This document shows, piece by piece, positions 17,802 through 26,549 of a DNA stretch of 64,000 nt (its first letter is position 1; each line of letters starts with the position of its first letter). The translations under genes were made by a program, and so were the position numbers. Where the stretch lies: contig NZ_BMJJ01000009.1 in the NCBI RefSeq assembly GCF_014643375.1, positions 62,001-126,000 of the forward strand. The letters are read 5' to 3'. The DNA is from Aureimonas glaciei. Its GTDB lineage: Bacteria; Pseudomonadota; Alphaproteobacteria; Rhizobiales; Rhizobiaceae. A model generated the notes under the pieces. That model searched no databases and had not been told where the DNA came from. It saw only the letters and a program-made list of their open reading frames with translations.

Positions 17802-19118
17802 ATGACCATGGTCAATGCTTTCGGCGCGGACGATTTTGCCCGCCTCAGCCCCGCCGAGCAGGCGCTCATCGCGCGGCGCGAGAAGGTGATGGGCCCGGCC
17901 TACCGGCTGTTCTACGAGCGGCCGATCCATTTCGTCCGGGGCGAAGGCGTGTTTCTGTTCGATCCGGACGGCAACGCTTTTCTCGACGCCTACAACAACG
18001 TCGCCTCGCTGGGTCACGGCCATCCCGCCGTCGTCGAGGCGATCACCCGGCAGACCGCCATCCTCAACACCCACACCCGCTATCTCCACGAGAACGTCAT
18101 CGACTATGCCGAGCAGCTGACGGCGACCTTTCCGGCCTATCTCAGCCAGGCGATGCTGACCTGCACCGGCAGCGAGGCGAACGACCTCGCGGTCCGGGTG
18201 GCGCGCTCGGTCACCGGCGGCACCGGCATCATCGTCAGCAGCCTCGCCTATCACGGCGTGACCGCGACAGTGGCCGAGTTCTCCCCCTCGCTCGGCGAAT
18301 CGGTCAATCTCGGGCCGCATGTGCGCACGGTCGCACCGCCCGATCCCTACCGCGAGACACCGGAAGAGGCGCGCGATCGTTTCGGTCGCGACGTCCAGAC
18401 GGCGATCGACGATCTCCGGCGGCACGGCATCAAGCCGGCGCTGCTGATCGTCGACACGATCTTTTCCAGCGACGGCGTCGTTCCCGAGCCCAAAGGCTTT
18501 CTCCAACCGGCGGTCGAGGCGATCCGCCGGACCGGCGGGCTGTTCGTGGCCGACGAGGTACAGCCGGGCTTCGGCCGCACCGGCGACACGATGTGGGGTT
18601 TCGAGCGTCACGGCGTCGAGCCGGATATGGTCACGCTCGGCAAGCCGATGGGCAACGGCTATCCCATGGCCGGCCTCGTGGTGAAGCCGGAGGTGACGGC
18701 CGAGTTCGGCCGCCGCAGCCGCTACTTCAACACCTTTGGCGGCAACCCGATCGCCGCGGCGGCGGGGCTCGCCGTGCTGAAGGTCCTGGCTGAGGAGCGG
18801 CTGCAGGACAATGCCCAGGATGTCGGCGCCTATCTCCGCGCCGGGATTTCCACGCTCGCCGGAGAGTTTTCCTGCATCGGCGACGTCCGCGGCGCCGGCC
18901 TGTTCATCGGCGTCGAAATGGTGAGCGACACCCAGGCGAAGACGCCGGACGCCGCGATCACGACGCGCCTCGTCAACGGCCTGCGCGAACGGCGGGTGCT
19001 GATCAGCGCCTCCGGCCCGCACGCCAACGTCCTGAAGATCCGCCCGCCCATGGTGTTTTCGCGCGGAAATGTCGACACGCTGATCGAGGCGATGCGGGAC
19101 ACGCTTCAGTCACTGTGA
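17802..19118 (+). CDS. class III PLP enzyme, probable O-phosphoamine phospho-lyase
   Basis: A 438-residue class III aminotransferase-fold protein. It has FDPDGNAFLDAYNNVASLGHGHP, the phosphate-cup CTGSEANDLAVRVA, the cofactor Asp in FVADEVQPGFGRTG and the Schiff-base Lys in TLGKPMGNGYP. The YNNVASLGHGHP phrasing is characteristic of the AGXT2L1/AGXT2L2 phospho-lyases (ethanolamine phosphate or phosphohydroxylysine) rather than true transaminases. Coupling to the kinase just upstream supports a lyase giving aldehyde, ammonia and phosphate. ATG 17802 is preferred to the in-frame 17739 start, which would lie inside the kinase gene. Confidence 0.85.
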   Translation: MTMVNAFGADDFARLSPAEQALIARREKVMGPAYRLFYERPIHFVRGEGVFLFDPDGNAFLDAYNNVASLGHGHPAVVEAITRQTAILNTHTRYLHENVIDYAEQLTATFPAYLSQAMLTCTGSEANDLAVRVARSVTGGTGIIVSSLAYHGVTATVAEFSPSLGESVNLGPHVRTVAPPDPYRETPEEARDRFGRDVQTAIDDLRRHGIKPALLIVDTIFSSDGVVPEPKGFLQPAVEAIRRTGGLFVADEVQPGFGRTGDTMWGFERHGVEPDMVTLGKPMGNGYPMAGLVVKPEVTAEFGRRSRYFNTFGGNPIAAAAGLAVLKVLAEERLQDNAQDVGAYLRAGISTLAGEFSCIGDVRGAGLFIGVEMVSDTQAKTPDAAITTRLVNGLRERRVLISASGPHANVLKIRPPMVFSRGNVDTLIEAMRDTLQSL

Positions 19119-19183
19119 GCGACGGGCACCGCGGCGCGAGTCCCATGCCCTCCCCGCTTCGGCAGCCCCTCCGCCCTCCCGCC

Positions 19184-21550
19184 TCAGTCCGGCCGCCCGT
19201 GCGGGCGCAGCAGATTGTCCGCCCAGCGCGGTGCGATGTGGGGGAAAGCGAGCGCCGGCTTGCGGCCGAGGAGCATCGCCAGGACGCGCGGCGGCGTCAG
19301 CGGCAGTTCCTCGACGCGCTGGCCGGTGGCGTTCGCCACGGCGCAGGCGATCGTCGCCCCGACATTGAGGATTGGCACCTCCCCTGCCCCCTTGGTGCCG
19401 AGCGGCCCCATCGAGGGCGCGCCCTCGTAGAGATCGATCGCGACCCTCACCACGTCCTCGGCGAGCGGCAGGCGGTAGGTCTCGAAGCCCGACTGGCAGA
19501 TCCGGCCGCCGGCATCGATCGAGGCCTCCTCGTGCAGGGCGTAGCCGAGGCCCTGCACCACGCCGCCCTGGATCTGGCCATGGATGGCGCTCGGATTCAG
19601 CGCCCGGCCGACATCCTGGACGACCCGGTAGGCCAGCACCTCGACATGGCCGGTCTCGGGATCGACGGCGACGTCGACGTCGTGCACGGCGAAGACCGGA
19701 ATATCGAGCGCCTCGATGAAATGCCCGGCGGCGCAACCGGCCATGGCCGGCGTGCCGCGCCCGGTGAAGGCGCCGGTGCCGGCGACGGGTCCATACTTGG
19801 CCTGCGCCCGCGCCGCGACCTCGGCGATCGGGTAGCCGAACCCGTTCTCCCCGGCGATCTCGATGCGGCCGTCCGCCATCACGAGATCCTCCGGGTCGGC
19901 CTCCAGCATCTCGCCCGCCACTTTCAGAAGCTTCTCCCGCACCTCTCCCGCCGCCGAAAGGCTGGCGGCGCCGAGCGAGACCGTCGTGCGGCCGCCGCCG
20001 ACGCCGACGTCGAAGCCGGCGGCATCGGTATCGGCGGTGCGCACGATCACCTGGTCGGGCCGAAGGCCCAGCGCGCCGGCGACGATCTGCGGCAACGCCT
20101 GCATCATCGAGCCCGAGCCGATCTCGACGCCGGAGGTGACCAGCGTCGCGCTGCCGTCGGCATTCATGTTGACGGTAGCGGCGGACGGGCCGGTGAAGAC
20201 GAACCAGGTGCCGACGGTCGTCGCATGGCCGTGGAGACGCCCGTCGTCCGGCACCGCGACCGGAGTGTCGCCACGCAGAACCTGCATCCGCTCCAGCATC
20301 GGGCGCAGCACCTCGGCCTCGAAGACCTGACCGGTGGCGCCGAGGTCGCCGTCGCCCAAAACGTTGCGGCGGCGGAATTCCAGCGGGTCCATGCCGATCG
20401 CGGCCGAGATCTCGTCCGTGTGCCGCTCCAGCGCAAACGTGTTGTAGACGCCGTTGCAGGCGCGGAAGGCGCCGTTCGGCGGCGAATGCGTGTAGACGGC
20501 GCGCGAAACGAGCCGGGCCGCGCCGAGCCGATAATTTCCGCCGAGCGTATGGGCGGTCATGGTGGTGAGAAAAATCTGCTCGCCGCCATAAGCGCCGCAG
20601 TCCATCAGCACCACCGCCTCCCGCCCGGCGATCTCGCCGTCCGCCGTCACCGCCGAGCGGATGAGGATGTCGGCGTTCTCGCGAAACAGGCAGGTCAGCA
20701 TCTCCTCCTGCCGCGTGTTGACGAGGCGCACCGGCCGCCGCGCCTTGCGGGCAAGGAGAGCAGCGAAGGGCTCCATCGCCCAGTCGAACTTCAGGCCGAA
20801 GGCACCGCCGACGGCGGGAACGGTCACCCGCACGTCCGAGGCCGGAACGCCGAGGAGCCGCGCCGTGGTGTTGCGGACCGTCCAGGGCACCTGGGTCGAC
20901 GTCTCGATGTGGAAGCGCCCGTCCTCGAAGCTCGCGAGCACCGCCCGCGGCTCAAAGGAGACATGGTTCTGCCGCCCGACGCGAAACGCGCTCTCGACCA
21001 CGGTGACGTCGTCGCGCGCGAAGGCTGCATCGACGTCACCGCGCACCGAGCTCGCCTCCCAGGCGATATTGCCGCCATGCGCGCCGCCCTCGAAAAGCAC
21101 GTCGTAGTCCGCCCAGTCCGGGTGGACGAGCGGCGCGCCCGGGGCCAGCGCCGCTTCCATGTCGACGACGGCGGGGAGCGGCGCGATCTTGACCGTGATC
21201 GCCGCCATCGCAGCCTCGGCCTCGGCCAGCGTCTCGGCGGCAATGGCGGCGAGCGGTTCGCCGTCGTAGCGCACCAGGACTCGTGCAAACAGCGGGTGGT
21301 CGGCGATGCCGATGCCCGCCTGTCCCGGCGCATCCGCAGCCGTGACGATCGCCCGGACGCCCGGCATCGCCCCGGCCTTCGCGGTATCGAGGCTGAGGAT
21401 GCGGCCGGAGGGAACCGCGGCGCGCAGCACGACGGCGTGCAGCATGCCGGCGCTCTTGCGGTCGATGGTGTAGCGCGTGAGGCCCATCAGCTTGTCCCGG
21501 GCATCGCGCCGGCGGAAATCCATGACGGTGGCGTCGGGCGAGGCGTCCAT
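19184..21550 (-). CDS. molybdenum hydroxylase large subunit (CoxL/XdhA-type, Mo-cofactor binding)
   Basis: A 788-residue molybdopterin-cytosine-dinucleotide subunit. It shows VTVPAVGGAFGLKFDW and RRPVRLVNTRQEEM, the substrate-channel FRACNGVYNTF, DVGVGGGRTTV and the C-terminal LGTKGAGEVPI carrying the catalytic Glu. The family hydroxylates electron-poor carbons of N-heterocycles, or oxidises aldehydes or CO, passing electrons to the Fe-S and FAD subunits. The CODH-specific Cys loop is not present. Start at 21550 follows AAGGAG by 7 nt. It is the last gene of a nine-gene minus-strand operon with hydantoinase and ABC-transporter genes, which favours an N-heterocycle as substrate. Confidence 0.93.
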   Translation of the reverse strand: MDASPDATVMDFRRRDARDKLMGLTRYTIDRKSAGMLHAVVLRAAVPSGRILSLDTAKAGAMPGVRAIVTAADAPGQAGIGIADHPLFARVLVRYDGEPLAAIAAETLAEAEAAMAAITVKIAPLPAVVDMEAALAPGAPLVHPDWADYDVLFEGGAHGGNIAWEASSVRGDVDAAFARDDVTVVESAFRVGRQNHVSFEPRAVLASFEDGRFHIETSTQVPWTVRNTTARLLGVPASDVRVTVPAVGGAFGLKFDWAMEPFAALLARKARRPVRLVNTRQEEMLTCLFRENADILIRSAVTADGEIAGREAVVLMDCGAYGGEQIFLTTMTAHTLGGNYRLGAARLVSRAVYTHSPPNGAFRACNGVYNTFALERHTDEISAAIGMDPLEFRRRNVLGDGDLGATGQVFEAEVLRPMLERMQVLRGDTPVAVPDDGRLHGHATTVGTWFVFTGPSAATVNMNADGSATLVTSGVEIGSGSMMQALPQIVAGALGLRPDQVIVRTADTDAAGFDVGVGGGRTTVSLGAASLSAAGEVREKLLKVAGEMLEADPEDLVMADGRIEIAGENGFGYPIAEVAARAQAKYGPVAGTGAFTGRGTPAMAGCAAGHFIEALDIPVFAVHDVDVAVDPETGHVEVLAYRVVQDVGRALNPSAIHGQIQGGVVQGLGYALHEEASIDAGGRICQSGFETYRLPLAEDVVRVAIDLYEGAPSMGPLGTKGAGEVPILNVGATIACAVANATGQRVEELPLTPPRVLAMLLGRKPALAFPHIAPRWADNLLRPHGRPD

Positions 21551-21560
21551 CGCGTGCTCC

Positions 21561-22019
21561 TTATCGACCGGCGGCGACGGACAGGGCGGCATCGACGATG
21601 CGCTCATAGCCCGTGCAGCGACAGATGTTGCCGGCGAGTGCCGCGCGCACCGCCGCGCGGCTCGGCTGCTCGGTCCGTGCGAGAAAATCCGTCAGCGCAA
21701 CGACCATGCCGGGAAAGCACATGCCGCACTGGACCGCGTCGTGCGCCGCAAAGGCGGCCTGCAGCGGCGAGGGAACGCCGCCGGCGGACAGGCCCTCGAC
21801 GGTGACGATGGTCGTTCCCTCGGCGAGCCCGGCGGGCGTCAGGCAGGAGAGGGTCGGCGCGCCGTCGACAAGCACCAGGCAGGCGCCGCAGAAACCCTCG
21901 CGGCAGACGGGCTTGGCGCCGGTGAGGTGGAACTCGTCGCGCAGCACGTCGACGAGCGGCACCATCGCCGCGGCGGTGGAAATGCGCTTCTCGCCGTTGA
22001 TCGTCATCTTGATCGGCAT
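21561..22019 (-). CDS. molybdenum hydroxylase small subunit with two [2Fe-2S] clusters (CoxS-type)
   Basis: A 152-residue protein with the plant-ferredoxin-type cluster ligands C39, C44, C47 and C59 (CREGFCGAC then C) and the second helical cluster ligands C98, C101, C133 and C135 (CGMC, CRCTGYE). It relays electrons from the molybdenum centre to FAD. It sits 10 nt ahead of the large subunit and 14 nt behind the FAD subunit, giving the order medium, small, large on the minus strand. Confidence 0.95.
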   Translation of the reverse strand: MPIKMTINGEKRISTAAAMVPLVDVLRDEFHLTGAKPVCREGFCGACLVLVDGAPTLSCLTPAGLAEGTTIVTVEGLSAGGVPSPLQAAFAAHDAVQCGMCFPGMVVALTDFLARTEQPSRAAVRAALAGNICRCTGYERIVDAALSVAAGR

Positions 22020-22033
22020 GCGAACTCCTCCGG

Positions 22034-22885
22034 TCAGGCGGCGGCGGTGGAAAGCGACGCGGCGGCGCGCCGCACCAGCGCCGGCAGGACGCTGACGCGG
22101 TACCAGCCGGGCGCCTCGACGCCGTCGCGGCCGGTGAAGTCAGCACCGTGCGTCTCGGCGAGCCGCGCCAGGGTGCCCGGGTCGAGCGCCTGGCCGACCA
22201 GCGCGGTCTCGAGCGAGGTCCAGCGGCGGGCGACCGTTTCGACCGAGCCGACGGCGACGCGGGCGATCGTGATCCGCCCCGCCGCATCGAGCGTGATGGC
22301 GAGGCTCACAATGGCGACGGGATAGTCGCCGGCCTTGCGCAGCGGCAGGCGGGCATGCGCCGAGCGCACCCCGGAGCGCTTCAGGAGGATCTTGGTCAGC
22401 AGCCGCCCCGGGCCGAGATCGGCGCGACGGCTGAGGAAGGCCTCGATCCCCATCCGCTCCTCGCCGCCGCGGCCGGCGATCTCCACCACGGCGTCCAGCG
22501 CCAGCAGCGCGGGGACGAGGTCGGCCGCGGCAAAGTCATGCGCCGAAAGATTGCCGCCGACCGTCGCCATGCCGCGCACCGCCGGGTTGGCGGTTGAGCC
22601 GGCAGCCGTCGCCAGCGCTTCGAGGCCGGGCACGCCGGCAAGAGCCTGCGCCAGCGCCGCGTGGGTGGCGCCGGCGCCGATCGCGACGCTCGTGTCGCCG
22701 ACCGCGATCGTCTTCAGCGCCGATATCTCCGACAGGGCGACATAGGCGGGCTTGAACGCCGCGCTGCGCAAGGGCGCGCGCATGATCCAGGTGCCGCCCG
22801 CCAGCGGCGCGCCGTCAGGTCCACGCTCGGCCAGCGCGTCGACGGCGGCGGCGAGCGTCGGGGCGCGGTAGATCTCGGGCGTCAT
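22034..22885 (-). CDS. molybdenum hydroxylase FAD-binding medium subunit (CoxM-type)
   Basis: A 283-residue FAD-binding PCMH-type subunit: PLAGGTWIMRAPLR for the FAD pyrophosphate, TANPAVRGMATVGGNLSAHD for the isoalloxazine region, and the C-terminal CO-dehydrogenase flavoprotein domain (about 175-275). The TVGGNLS motif is exact. The subunit hands electrons to the final acceptor. The gene begins 71 bp after the second permease, so the hydroxylase set is probably part of the same transcript as the transporter. Confidence 0.93.
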   Translation of the reverse strand: MTPEIYRAPTLAAAVDALAERGPDGAPLAGGTWIMRAPLRSAAFKPAYVALSEISALKTIAVGDTSVAIGAGATHAALAQALAGVPGLEALATAAGSTANPAVRGMATVGGNLSAHDFAAADLVPALLALDAVVEIAGRGGEERMGIEAFLSRRADLGPGRLLTKILLKRSGVRSAHARLPLRKAGDYPVAIVSLAITLDAAGRITIARVAVGSVETVARRWTSLETALVGQALDPGTLARLAETHGADFTGRDGVEAPGWYRVSVLPALVRRAAASLSTAAA

Positions 22886-22956
22886 GGCGGCAACCTCCGG
22901 TCTGTCTGGCGCGGCCTCCGGGATGTCCGCCGCGCCTTGCGGGTGGTTCAGGCTCT

Positions 22957-23964
22957 TCAGCGCGTCTTCAGGCGGGCCCGGTCGAGGACGACGCCGACGA
23001 TGACGATGGCGCCGAGCACGACCATCTGCACGTAGCCGTCGATGCGCGTCAGGTTCATGCCGTTGGACAGGACGGTGATGAACAGCGCGCCGAGCACCGC
23101 CGTGCCGACGCCGCCGCGCCCGCCGGCCAGGCTGGTACCGCCGACGACGGCCGCGGCGATCGCCTGCAGCGACAGCGAGCCGCCGAGATTGGGCTCGCCC
23201 GAACCGGTGCGGGCCGTCAGCATCAGGGCGCCCAGCGCGGCGAGCGAGGAGCAGAGGACATAGGCGGAGACGAGGACGCGCTTTACCGGGATGCCGGCCA
23301 CCGCCGCCGCGCGCGGATTGGTGCCGACGATGTAGAGCGATCGGCCGAATACCGTGCGTGTCAGGGTGAAATGCAGGATCAGGCCGGCGACGACGGCGAT
23401 GACGATCGCCGCCGGGACGCCGAAAACCTCGCCGCGGTAGAGCAGCGTCGAGAACAGGTCCGGCATGCCCTGCACGGGCTTGCCGGCCGACAGCGTCGTC
23501 GCGATGCCGATGGCGATGTTGTAGCTGCCGAGCGTGGCGACGAAGGGGCTGACGCCGAGCAGCGCGATCACCACGCCGTTGAACAGGCCCGTGGCGGCAC
23601 CGAGGCCAATGCCCGCGACGAGGCCGATGAGCAGCACGGTGACGGGATCACTGCCACCGCCGACGGCCGCCGTCATCGCCACCGCCGCGCCGACGCTGAC
23701 CATCGACACGGCGGGGCCGAGCGAAAGGTCGAAGCCGCGGGTGATGATCACCACCGCCTGCGCCATGGCGAAGAGCGCGATGTAGCTCGTCTGCTGGGCG
23801 ATGTTGAGAAGGTTGGCGGCGGAGAGGACGCGGCTGTCGGCCAAAGCGAAAGCGAGGAACAGGACGACGAGGGCGATCGGCAGGGCCCATTGCCAGAGCT
23901 GTTCGCGGACGGAGGCGTCGGCGCCGGTTTCGGCGAGCGCCACGGGGGGAGCCAGATCAGACAC
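22957..23964 (-). CDS. ribose-type ABC transporter permease 2 (RbsC family)
   Basis: About 335 residues with eight to ten hydrophobic helices and the BPD_transp_2 hallmarks VVIITRGFDLSLGPAVSM and AAAVVGGTSLAGGRGG. GTG at 23964 overlaps the end of the first permease by 8 nt, so the long in-frame upstream extension is rejected. Two different RbsC-type permeases in one operon imply a heterodimeric membrane channel. CUT2-type systems carry sugars but also nucleosides and other polar rings. Confidence 0.92.
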   Translation of the reverse strand: MSDLAPPVALAETGADASVREQLWQWALPIALVVLFLAFALADSRVLSAANLLNIAQQTSYIALFAMAQAVVIITRGFDLSLGPAVSMVSVGAAVAMTAAVGGGSDPVTVLLIGLVAGIGLGAATGLFNGVVIALLGVSPFVATLGSYNIAIGIATTLSAGKPVQGMPDLFSTLLYRGEVFGVPAAIVIAVVAGLILHFTLTRTVFGRSLYIVGTNPRAAAVAGIPVKRVLVSAYVLCSSLAALGALMLTARTGSGEPNLGGSLSLQAIAAAVVGGTSLAGGRGGVGTAVLGALFITVLSNGMNLTRIDGYVQMVVLGAIVIVGVVLDRARLKTR

Positions 23965-24970
23965 GCGCCTTCCTCCTACGGCTGAGTTCCTCGGCCGCCA
24001 CCGCCGCCACCATGATGACGCCGAGGAAGACCGGCTGCAGCCGCGAGTCGATCTGCAGAAGGTTGAGGGCATTGCTCAGTATGGTCAGGAACAGCGCGCT
24101 GACCGTGACGATCTCGATCCGGCCGATGCCGCCGCGCAGGCTGACGCCACCGATCACCGCTGCCGCGATAGACTGCAGCATCATCCGGTCGCCGCCGAAA
24201 CTCGCCTGGCCGGAGCCGACCTGGGCGGTGAGAAGGATGCCGGTCGCCGCCGCCAGCACGCCGGACAGGACATAGGTGCCGACGAGGTGGCGGTTGACCG
24301 ACACGCCGGAAATCGTCGCCGCCTCGGCATTGCCGCCGATGGCGAAGACGTAGCGCCCGAACAGCGTCCGCCGCTGCACGAAGATCATCACCAGCACGAC
24401 CGCGATGGCGACGTAGATCGCCGTCGGCAGGCCGAGGAACTGGGCGCGGCCGAATTGCTTCACGAAGCTTTCCGGCATGCCGTAGACCGGGATGCCGCTG
24501 GTGATCATCAGGCCGACGCCGGCCGCCGCCGACATGGTGCCGAGCGTCACCACGAAGCCGGAAACCTTCAGCTTGGCGACGCAGATGCCGTTCACCAGCC
24601 CGACCGCTAGGCCCGAGCCGAGGCCGGCGAGCACGCCGCAGGCGATGATCGCCGCGTCGTTGCCGGGAAAGACGAGCGCGGCCATGCCCATCACCTTGGC
24701 GGTGACGACGCTCGCCAGCGCGATCACCGCGCCGACCGAGAGGTCGAAGCCGCCGGCGATGATGACGATCGCCTGGCCGCAGGCGACGATGGTGAGCAGG
24801 GACGCGTTGCGCAGGATGTTGATGATGTTGATCGGGCCGTAGAACTGCGGCGAGACGAGCGACATCCCGATGACGACGGCGATGAGGAGGACGGGCAGGA
24901 AGCCGAGCCGGATCGGAAAACCGGATCGCGCCGGGGCGCCCGGGTGGCGGGTGGCGTCGGCGGCGCTCAT
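23957..24970 (-). CDS. ribose-type ABC transporter permease 1 (RbsC family)
   Basis: A 337-residue permease with QAIVIIAGGFDLSVGAVIAL and AAAVIGGVSLRGGIG, the two signature loops of the RbsC/AraH/XylH family. The ATG overlaps the ATPase stop by 4 nt. It pairs with the second permease and the ATPase and receives substrate from the TorT-like binding protein. Confidence 0.93.
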   Translation of the reverse strand: MSAADATRHPGAPARSGFPIRLGFLPVLLIAVVIGMSLVSPQFYGPINIINILRNASLLTIVACGQAIVIIAGGFDLSVGAVIALASVVTAKVMGMAALVFPGNDAAIIACGVLAGLGSGLAVGLVNGICVAKLKVSGFVVTLGTMSAAAGVGLMITSGIPVYGMPESFVKQFGRAQFLGLPTAIYVAIAVVLVMIFVQRRTLFGRYVFAIGGNAEAATISGVSVNRHLVGTYVLSGVLAAATGILLTAQVGSGQASFGGDRMMLQSIAAAVIGGVSLRGGIGRIEIVTVSALFLTILSNALNLLQIDSRLQPVFLGVIMVAAVAAEELSRRRKARV

Positions 24971-26517
24971 GCGGCGGCCTCGGCCAGATGGTCCTTGAAG
25001 AAGCTCGACAAGACGTTCTGCTCGGTCTTGGCCTCCCCCTCAAGCTCGGCGGCGATACGGCCGTGATGCATGACATAGAGGCGGTTCGACAAGGCCAGCA
25101 CCTCCGGGAGTTCGGACGAGACGACGATCACCGCTGCGCCCGCCTCGACCAGCCGCTTCATGAATTCGTAGACCTCGACCTTGGCGCCGACGTCGATGCC
25201 GACGCTCGGCTCGTCGAACAGGAAGATCGTGAGGTCGCGCGTCAGCGCCCTTCCCAGCATCACCTTCTGCCGGTTGCCGCCGGACAGGTTGCCGACGGCC
25301 CGCTCGATGTTGGGCGGGCGGAGATTCAGCTGTTCCATGATCGGGTTGATCAACAGTCTCTCGGCGCCCTGGCGCAGCACGCCGAAGGTGACGAAGCGCT
25401 TGAGGTCGAGCGCCGTCATCGAGGCGTTCTCGCGGATCGGTCGCGACAGCGCGAGCCCTTCGGCGACGCGGTTGGCCGGGAAATAGGCGACGCCCTGGCG
25501 CAGGCTGGCGCGCGGCTCGGCTGCCTCGTAGGGCAGGCCATTCAGGCGGACGGTGCCGCCGGTCACCTTTTCGAGCCCGTAGATGGCGCGCACCAGTTCC
25601 GACTTGCCGCAACCGACCAGCCCGGCGATCCCGGTGATCTCGCCGGCGCGGGCGTAGAAATTCACATCCGAGACGATCCCGCCGGCGACCGAGAGGTTCT
25701 CGACATCCACGGCCACCTTGCCGGGCGCGTGAGGGATCGTCGGAAAGAGCACGTCGATCTTGCGGCCGGTCATCAGCTCGACCAGTTCCCCGTCGGTGAC
25801 GGTGGCGGCGTCCAACGTGCGGATATGGCGGCCGTCGCGCAGCACGGTGACGCGGTCGGCCAGCGCCCGGATCTCGCGCATGCGATGCGAGACGTAGATG
25901 ATGCCGACCCCTTGTGCCTTCAGCTTGGCGATCAGCTCGAACAGCCGGCCGGTCTCGCGCTCGGTCAGCGAGGCGGTGGGCTCGTCGAGGATCAGAAGGC
26001 GGGCTTTGCCGAGCAGGGCCTTGGCGATTTCGGCCATCTGCTGGTGCGCCCGCGACAGGTCGTCGACGCGGGCGGCGGGATCGAGGTCGAAGCCGAGCTC
26101 GTCGATCAGCGCCCGCGCCCGCTTGCGCATGTCGCCGGCGCGCAGCACGCTGCCGGTGGAGAGTTCTCGGCCGAGGAAGAGGTTCTGCTCGACGGTCATG
26201 GTCGGCACCAGCGAGAATTCCTGGAAGACCGGGCTGATGCCGATGGCGCGGGCGCGCTGCGGCGTCAGGTGGCGGATCTCCTCGTCGCCGAAGCGGAACG
26301 TGCCGCCATCGGGCGGGAAGGTGCCGGCGATGACGTTGATCAGCGTCGACTTTCCCGCCCCGTTCTCGCCGAAGAGGACATGGAGCTCGCCGGCACGCAC
26401 GTCGAGATCGACCCGGTCGAGGGCGAGGACGCCCGTGAACCGCTTCGAGATGCCCGCCAGGTGGAGCAGCGGCTCCGTCTCCTGGCGGGGCGTTCCGACT
26501 TCGCCGGTCTGCCCCAT
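24967..26517 (-). CDS. ribose-type ABC transporter ATP-binding protein (RbsA family)
   Basis: A 516-residue protein with two fused ATPase domains. Domain 1 (about 15-250) has Walker A GENGAGKST and Walker B LLILDEPTASLTE, but its signature is LSRAHQQMAEIAKAL instead of an LSGGQ-like sequence. Domain 2 (about 265-505) has GLVGCGKSE, LSGGNRQKVMLGRAL and FLFDEPSVGIDV. Asymmetric double ATPases of this type normally have one impaired site. It lies 32 bp after the binding-protein gene. Confidence 0.94.
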   Translation of the reverse strand: MGQTGEVGTPRQETEPLLHLAGISKRFTGVLALDRVDLDVRAGELHVLFGENGAGKSTLINVIAGTFPPDGGTFRFGDEEIRHLTPQRARAIGISPVFQEFSLVPTMTVEQNLFLGRELSTGSVLRAGDMRKRARALIDELGFDLDPAARVDDLSRAHQQMAEIAKALLGKARLLILDEPTASLTERETGRLFELIAKLKAQGVGIIYVSHRMREIRALADRVTVLRDGRHIRTLDAATVTDGELVELMTGRKIDVLFPTIPHAPGKVAVDVENLSVAGGIVSDVNFYARAGEITGIAGLVGCGKSELVRAIYGLEKVTGGTVRLNGLPYEAAEPRASLRQGVAYFPANRVAEGLALSRPIRENASMTALDLKRFVTFGVLRQGAERLLINPIMEQLNLRPPNIERAVGNLSGGNRQKVMLGRALTRDLTIFLFDEPSVGIDVGAKVEVYEFMKRLVEAGAAVIVVSSELPEVLALSNRLYVMHHGRIAAELEGEAKTEQNVLSSFFKDHLAEAAA

Positions 26518-26549
26518 GTCGTCTCCTTCGCTTGTGGTTGCGTCGGGGC

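Noticed and set aside
19115-21805. 896-codon plus-strand frame opposite coxL/coxS
   Set aside because: Antisense shadow of the molybdenum hydroxylase genes; the sequence is rich in Arg, Gly, His and Asp without any domain.
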